Positions 1-8,759 of a DNA stretch of 64,000 nt are shown piece after piece. The number at the start of each line of letters is the position of its first letter. The first letter of the stretch is position 1. Source of the stretch: Echinometra lucunter (lineage: Eukaryota; Echinodermata; Echinoidea; Camarodonta; Echinometridae); NCBI GenBank assembly GCA_029962745.1, contig CM057165.1, forward strand, positions 185,059 through 249,058, read 5' to 3'. The position numbers and the translations under genes are program-made. The notes beneath the pieces are model-generated. The model saw only the letters and a program-made list of their open reading frames with translations, did not search any database and had not been told where the DNA came from.

Positions 1-61
1 GGAATCCCTAGAGTCTCTTCAGGATGAGCAACAGGCTGATAGACAGGCTAAGCAGAATGCT
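1..61 (+). CDS. copy 1 exon 1 (partial at window edge)
   Basis: Reads ESLESLQDEQQADRQAKQNA after one leading base, then donor GTAAGT at 62. Whether the exon starts upstream of the window cannot be seen. The one-base lead fits an upstream exon ending in phase 2; in copy 2 such an exon ends at 33867 with codon bases AA, giving a lysine across the junction. The intron to 444 holds an (ATT)n tract at 360-380, which in copy 2 is the site of about 4.7 kb of insertions. Confidence 0.7.
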
Positions 62-3000
62 GTAAGTTTTTCCTTTTCCACTCTTGTCATGATTACTAAT
101 GATAAGTCGGTCTAGAAATACGTAAAGGAATGTTGTGTAAAGATGCTGTGGTGTCGAGGGCAGCATGCAGTGCTTTCTCTTATGAATGACTGATGCATTT
201 CCTGCATGCAATATTCCTAATAGTAAACCTTCAAATCCAAGTTGAAATCGTATCTCTTTTAATAATACTTGACACTAGGACACTCATCTGAACTCTCTAA
301 TCTTTCTGGTATGCCTCGGAATAGACTATTTCTGGATAGACGGTGCCATGCAAATGCCTATTATTATTATTATTATTATGAAAGTGTTAAGTATGTTAAC
401 TCTTCATAATATATCTGTCTTATATCTCTGCAATCTCTCTTCAGGCCAAACTTCGCAGGAAGATCATGGACTTGGAGGATGAACTCCAAGCCAAGAAAGA
501 TCGCATCGATGAACTCAACAACGCAGGAAGAATCAAGGATGGTTTGATCAAGGTAAGATGTTCTTGTTGGAAAATGTTTGAACCAGGAATGAGCCTGCCT
601 GATAATCATCTATATTCAAAATCTAATTGGACACGTTTAAATGAACTACTTGAGATGTCAGACTTTAGACATTATCAAGTGAATGACTGTTTAGAATGAC
701 CGTTGATTTTTGTCAAACCTTCTTTACAAACTTCCATGTAGTCTTTTCGTTGTAGGTTCTTTAATAGCCTAGTAACAGTATATTATCAAGTTAAAGATCC
801 ATTCGATCATGAGAAGCTATGAACATGGTCATTGGTTATTCAGAATTTCAAAATTAAAAATCATGCCATAATGTGTTCATCTATCTGGAAAATATAAGCT
901 TTGTCCCTGGTTGTAGCTTATCAATTCTCTTCCGTTTTATGTATATGCTGCAGGAACTGAAGATAGAGAACAGCAGACTTCTAAGCAATGACCAGTCCCC
1001 CAGAGGTAGTGATTCATCTGAACAGGTACGAAACTTTCTTTACCAATCAACCTTACCACTTAAGGCTTGTTCAGATATGATGCGACAACCCCTCCCCCCC
1101 AGTTTTTTTCTGTATTAAGTGAATGGGATACGAGACGGCAAAGGAAAAAAAAAAACAAACCCTGAGGCAGGAGGAATATTTTTTGCCTCCCGGCAGTAAA
1201 AAGCTGTGGACCATTCAAATTCTTAAAAAGTTAGCGCAAAATATGATGTCATGAGTTTGTCTGCGCAACTTTTCACAAAAGTATCTTTTCTTTGAGCTTT
1301 GATGCGTTCATTAATATAAGTGCCATAGTTTGCTGCCCCATATCTGAAAACTAAACAAACATGGGGGTTTGTCACGTCATGTCTGAACAAGCCTTTACTG
1401 ATGATTTAGAAATGAATGCCTTCAGACAATGCAATTTACATTTACAATATTTTGATTTGCAATACAGGAGTAAGCAATCACATCTTGAAAACTTTTCTTG
1501 ACTGTCTTCTACAGTCTGCTTAGTGGTACATATAGCAAGCTGACTTTGAATACTCATTGTTTTCCCCTCATCTATAGCTTCAACAGCTCATGCAAGAGCA
1601 GATCCGAGAGCTTAGTCGCCTGACCAACGCCCTGCACTCCAACCTTCCCCTCAACGTCAACATCACCCACCAGAGTGAGACCGGTAGCAACCGGGGAGGA
1701 TCTCATGACGATGGGGACAGGGGAAGCCTGAGGGACGTCCTAGGGGCTGAGCTTGCTGCTATGCAGACTCTCAGGAGGCAGATCGAAGAGGGTGTGGGTA
1801 GGAGAAATGATAATCATCTACATGTGGTGATAGACAGGCAAGGCGCAGTGCAGTCATCGACAACCAGTGGTGTAGGTAGCGGAGTCGGCAGTGATAGCAA
1901 TGGTGAATATATTGTCAATAATAGACTTTTTGGCAAATTTATCTTGTGATAAACAAGTTATCCAGTAAAGTATGTTTACTACTCTTCTATTACATTTGTC
2001 ACAAGTGTTCTTAAATTTCGGAAAATAAGAATTAACTGTATATTGACTAACATATGTCAGACAGAAAATGAACTCATTTCAAAATCTTACTAATATACTT
2101 TTGCAGTTTTAGTTGATGATACAAAAAGACATTCCCTTGAAACATATACCTATGTCCAACTTTTCTCTTCAGATGTTTCGCCAACTATCACCACAGCCAG
2201 CGAAGCACAGCGCAGGAGCTTTGGAGTCGGCCATGACCCCGAGGGCATGCAACCACCTCTCTTCTCCCAAGACACAGGCCACAAGTCTAGTTTCAGCCTA
2301 GAAGACCTATCATATCCCACCTCTGCTACTAAAGAGGAGCTCCAGAGAGAGGTGATGGATCTGCGCTCCCAGCTCAAGGAGTCCAGGCAGAGGCAGCAGA
2401 CCCTTGAGAAGCGGTTAGAGCGAGAGGAGCTTGAAAGCTTGAGGAGTATTCCTGGACATGACCTGACCGATCCCACCGCTGCCACCCGAGAGGAGCTCCA
2501 GCGGGAGGTGTCTGATCTCCGCTCAAAGCTCCTGGATGCCAGGAGGAGGTACCAATCCCTCGAGAAGAGGATAGAGAGGGAGGAACTGGAGAGCCTCAGG
2601 AGTGTTCCTGGCCAGGAGACAGATGGTGATCCTCAGGTCATCTCTGGACTTCAGAAGGATCTGACAGGGCTGAGGAAGAAGCTAAGAGAGAGTGAGAGGC
2701 AGAACACCACCCTAAAACAGCAGCTTGATGCAGCATTACTTAATCAAGCAAGCAGTGACAGTTCAGGTAATAATGTGTGTAAAATCGCCTTGAATCTTCT
2801 TTGTGTTATGACTATGACAAGAAAATACCGGAGAGTCAACAAACTTCTATATAGTAAGAATATAATTCCCACAATTTTTATACACTGTCCTCTGTATTTT
2901 GTGCATTTGGTAGTTCAGATGATATTGGCCAAGCTTAGTGTATACAAGAAGAACAAGAAGATAAGTCCTGATAGTATTACGTTGATGAGACATTGATTTG

Positions 3001-6000
3001 ATGACATTCCACACCTAGAATCTGTTGAATGAAAATATTTTACCATTATTTTTCAGGAGACCACGTTGTTCCAATTTTGAAACAACAGCTTGATCAAGCT
3101 AAAGCACTGCTAGAAGAGAAGAATCACAAACTACAGGCAGCCGAACAGCAGAATGCTGCCCTTCGTCATCATCTTGGCATCGGTCCAGAATCTCCTCCAG
3201 AGTCTGGTAGAGATCTTCTGGATAACCTGAAGCTGAAAAATGAACAACTAGCCTCTCAGCTCCAAGAAGCAGTAGAACGCGCACAGGGGAGACAACAAGG
3301 TAGCCAAAATAAGTATGGGCAGACATCAGTGGGTGCTTCAGCAGAAGGTGCGCAGGTCGCACTTCTCCAGAAGAAGCTGGACAAAGCACAGAATTTGATT
3401 GAGCTTCTGAAGAGGCATATTCGTCTTAATAACTCTGGAGCAGAAGGACAGGAGAGAGAGTTTAATCCAGAGTTAATTGTGGATATGGCGAAGGAAATTG
3501 AACGGTTGCGTAAGGAGCTGGACTCTGTGCAGGACCAGGGACAGCCTACTCTTGATGAAGTAGACAATTCTAGTAGGGCAAGGCTAGTGAGAGATGCTTC
3601 AGGTTCTACTGAGGCTGCCATGCCTCCATCACTGCATAAGCAGTTGGAGAAAGCCCAGATGGAGATGAATGCTATAAAGAGAAGGTTCAAAGCTTTGACT
3701 CTTAAGCTTCATGCCACAGAAGGCACCGTCCATCAGCAGGCTGAACGTATCAAACGTTACAGAAGACAGCTTCACAACATGGGACTACCAGTCCCAGGTA
3801 CCCCTAAGCGTGTCAGCAGTGACTCTAACCTGCTGAATGCATCTACTTTTGCTCAAGCTAACCGGCGCTTGTCTGCTGTTTCTCTGTCACAAATCCCCAG
3901 TTCTGATGATGACAGGGACAGCACTTCTTCGGCCAGCTTGACACCATCTGAAAGAAGCGTGAGTGCTACTGATGTAACGTTTGCTGGGCTTGGTCTGACC
4001 AACGACACCGATGAGCTCAAAGAGCAGGTTGCGGTCCTCAAGAAGCAGTTGAAGAGATGCCGCCATGTCATCCGCAAGCTCCAGGTCCGTATTCAAAATG
4101 GCGGATTGAGCCGCCCAACCAGTCCATCCCGTGATCCATCAGACCCGAACCCTTGGTTTGAGCTTGTTGCTAACAGAGCAGCCTTTGAGCGTCTTCAACA
4201 GGACCTGGAGAATGTCACAAGTCAACTGGAGAAGGTCATGGATGCCAATGCCTCCCTCCAAGACCGCAACCAGGAGCTTCTGTCAGAACTTTTGGAGCTT
4301 CAGACCCAAAAGCAGAACTCTTTCAGTGAAGAGGTCATCAGATCGCAGGAGCTTGAGATCGGACGTCTCCATGAACAGCTAGCAGAGCTTCGCAGCCTGA
4401 TGGGCGTCCTCACCAACATGTTGACGGAGGCCTTGGGGATTCTGAAGGGATTGGAGAAGGATAATAAGACAGCCATGGGAGGAGCATACTCTGAGAGGGT
4501 GACTGTCATGGAAGAGAGGTTGAAGGATGGCACTGAAGTGGTGGATACCATCAAACGACTCATTGGAGGCATGCAAAATTCATTCTTCACATTGTTTCTA
4601 GATTCTTTCCTTTTGTATTCTGATCTGTTAGAATCTATGTCTTTTTATTTCATATTCAATTTATTGTTTTGATAAAGACAGGCATTGAATCAATAACTAG
4701 TGAAATTAAGCTTTGGAATAAAGTATGTGTGCATACTTGTATGTGCTATTGAAATGTTTTTGTCTTTTTACTTTTTTTAATGGATATACATGTATCTTGA
4801 ATTTCTTTTCTGAGCAATATAAGGCAGTGAAGATGATCAGTGAATCTTATTTCTCAAAATGCATGTAGCAAAGCCAGTCTGTACTATTTTTCTTGTATTT
4901 TCTTATATGCTTCATCAATATTTTTTTCCCCTTTCAGATGAATCACAATTTGGAAGAAGACACAGTGAGGAAGATGTCAGGGAGCTTTTTTCAGACAGGT
5001 AACTATGAAAACATTCAGTAGAATTCAGTCAAAGCTTTTAAGACTGCTCTTCAGCCATCTTGTTGTCTCCCTCCACAATGATATTATGTATTTCTTTGTT
5101 TTCTGTCCTGATTAGATTTTGTTCATAATTTGTATCTTTTTAAATATTGGTGGAAGGAGGTGGGTATCATTGTGGAAATAAAAATGAATTGAATTGATTG
5201 ATATTTATTTGTAGGTTGCGAGTGAAAGATGAGCAAATGCAGCAGTTGAGGGATGAAATCAGAGGACAGCAGAAGCTAAACAGAGAACTTCAAGAGATAT
5301 TACACAATAACCAACTCAAGGCTGACAGCATGAAAGAGGAACTGAAAAGGTATCTTTTTCTTTTATCATGTCATGCTGTCCTTTTAAGACTTTGTCCTGA
5401 AAGGATAATGTGTATTCACTGACATGTTGAGAGAAGTGACAAAATATCCCATGAATCCTACCAGGTACCCCATTACTACACCCGAGTTGAGAAGGGCAAA
5501 TTTAGATTAATGTCTTGTCAAATGTGCTTTCAGACTGCACTGTTCATCAAAATTACAGTTCTCAATATTACCTCATGGCTATTATTTTTTACCTAGTGGC
5601 TTTAATTTTACCCAAGAATCCCTCAAAGTGGTCATTGTTTTTGCGCTATGTTTTTGCGCTATGCGCATAACTCAGTTTTTATTTGAAATACATAAAATGT
5701 GATAGTATTGTTTGAGACCAGTGATACTTTTAGTAGCAGAGACTGATTAGTTTGTCACAGCTGGGCATTTGACAAATTTTGAAAGTTTGAAGGTCTGTAA
5801 AAAATATGTAATGATATGTGGGGAGCTAGTTTGTATTTGAAATATGATAAAATTTGGTTACCTTTATTGTGTATTTATCAAGAATTCATAAGATGATCAA
5901 TGTCACCGAGGGACAAAATGTCACTCTTAACTGATCTGGGCCCTGTTTCATAAAACTTGTTATCAGTAACAACTGCCACATTTCTATGACAAATTTGCTC

Positions 6001-8712
6001 TCAGCCAGTCAGGTGCAAGGATTTCTGTAGCTTATAACAGTTATTGCACCTTGTTATTGATATCAAGTTTAAAGAAACTGGGCCTAGGCTGACCAAGTGC
6101 CTGTAGGTTCATCATGGTGTGTAAGTCTTATCTTTTTGTCATTACCTATGTCTTGTGTAGATTGAAATCTGATCATAGTCGGGACACCAAGCTGCAGGAA
6201 GATCTGGAGAGCCAGAGAAGACAGAATCAAGATATGCAGGAGATCTTACGTAGACAAGAGCAAAGAGCAGAGACTGCAAGGAAGGACCTAGAAAGGTATG
6301 AATATTACTTCTAGTCCATGTTACCTGAAAGTACCATTGCCCCCATAGTCACTAATTTTACACTGGCTATGGCAGAAGCAGAAAGTATAATGCTGCTCGC
6401 AGTGACTCAAGTTGAATATTTTCCTCTTTAGTATCTCTTGCCAAGTTTAACTCTCTGAGAGTTTGCAAGTGTTTCGTAGATTGTACACAGATGGTTTGCT
6501 GATTTTTATTGAACGATCTATTGAGTTCAGATATGTACTTTGATGTAAACTACCCTTCAACAGTTTGCAGCAGACTGTCCACAAAGTGCTTGGTATTAAA
6601 TCCAGAAATGCACGTTGAATTGGAAACAAGAGGTAATTACACTCTAATTCCATGTTGCTGTTACACTTTTAATTTCTGTGACCCTCCATATCATACCATT
6701 GGTCCTACATTACTTTTACAAGGGAACATGCGAATGTTAATTATGTTGTCATTATTACACTTAAGGCTTGTTCACATATGAAGTGACAAGCCCCAGCAGA
6801 GCTTGCAGGGTTCCTTGCGTGTGAATGAATGGTATATGAGGCGGGGGAAAAAAAAACCGCTGAGGCGAGAGACATCTTTTTTCCTCCTGGTGGCAAAAAG
6901 GTGTGGACCAATCAAATTCTTGTAAAGTTAGTGCAAAAATGTGATGTCTCGAGTTTGTCTGCGCAAATTTTAGCAGAATTCCCCATTATTTGAGCCTAAA
7001 CTAGTATTGATGCATTAATGCACATCTCATTATCACGAGTGGTATGGTTTTAGAAAAAAAACAAAAATTGGGGGGCTTTTCCGGGGGTTTGATGGTGAAT
7101 ATCTGTATGAACCTTTACCATGGCATTACATTGCCTTCCATATTTAATGATTGGTCTATCTTCTGTTGCAGGGAGTATGAGAAAGAAATCATCATCTTAC
7201 AAGATAGACTGGAAGAAGCTAGGAAGATGAATGAGAGACATAGAGAGAAGAAGAAGAAAACATCACCATCTGGCTCAGAAAATTCAGATGGTAAGCATTT
7301 CTTTATCAGCCATATCACTTTTACTATACTTAGCCGTAGATTGGAGATTTCTGCTGTCCAGCGAAAAAAAAACAAAAACAAAACTGATTTGTTTCAAAAT
7401 TGACTTTTTCTTCATATTGTTGAGTTTTTACTATGCTCAACATGATAATGAAGATATTAAGGTCACATGACCCCAATTATCGAAATGGAGACATAAAAAA
7501 GAAGCAAGTCAATATATTTCCACTTGAAATGGTGACTTCTTTTCTTCATTTACTAAGAAACTCATTCTGCAGAGTTGCTTCCTTTTGTGATTGGACAGCA
7601 GATTTGACGTCTGTCTTTGTAAGTTTGATAACTATTACACTGCTAGTGTGAAGTATGTTGTTTGTTTTGCACTCATGCATTTTTCTGTGATGGGTGCTAC
7701 GTGTACATCGGAACTCAAGGGGCAGGGGGGAGGGATTATTTTCCATTTAATATCCTCTTGAGATAAGATCTTATCTGTTCTGATGTAGAGTACCAAAGCT
7801 TCTGTATTTCAGGATGTTGAGCATCAGTCATGAAACTAAGAAAAACTGTGGCTCATTGTGCCATCTAACGTTGGTCTTCAGCAACCAAGCCCTTCAAATA
7901 GCACTTGGAATGAAATACGATATACATGTCCTCTAGTGGTCTATTTTCAAGCTATTCCCTCATTTTGTTGCATGTCATGTAAAATGCCTGTCAGTAGATC
8001 AGTGTCTTAATTGCTTATATGCAGGTCAAGGTAGAATTTACTTATACGAGACAAACATCAAACTGACGACCGAGAATAGCTCTCTCCAGAGACGTCTCGC
8101 AGAACAGGAAGACAGTACCCTCAGGATTAAAGCAGAACTGGATAGAGCAAACAAAGAAATCAAAAGGTATGCCCCCATCATTGTACATGTATCGCCGAAG
8201 TGATGCAATGGAAAATAAGGTACTCAAGGTATAGAATGGTGAAAATAAAGTATTTATCTGAATTATCATTCTGACATGAAATGGAGTAAACTAAAGGCCC
8301 GTTCAAGTATAAGGGGGGGGGGGGGAGGGGGGAGGTGTTCCAAGGTTTTTAAGGGCATTTTATAACATGCAAGTGAATGAGTGCAAGACATTTTAAGAGC
8401 AATCCATTGTTACATCATTACCATGCAGTTTGTACGCCCCAAAAAATGCATTAAAAACCCCATGGTTTCCCTCCTCATATCTAAACAAGCCTTTTTTAAT
8501 ATGAGAGTATTTAAAATATATTATTTGTATGAAGGGTTTTGATCCAGCATGTAACAATGTTGTATCTCGTTGTGTGCGGAAATGTACCCAGATGACCTGA
8601 AGTTTTAAAAGCAGTATCAGAGTTTGTTGTATGGGAATGCATAAAAGATTGTGTAAACAATAGCCTAGTATGTAAAGGCTAAGACAATTACTGATATATA
8701 TTTTATAAACTC

Positions 8713-8759
<47 letters not shown>

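Noticed and set aside
3099..4590. Several antisense open frames of 70-144 residues inside exon 6
   Set aside because: They are shadows of the high-quality plus-strand coding frame, and appear again antisense to copy 2.
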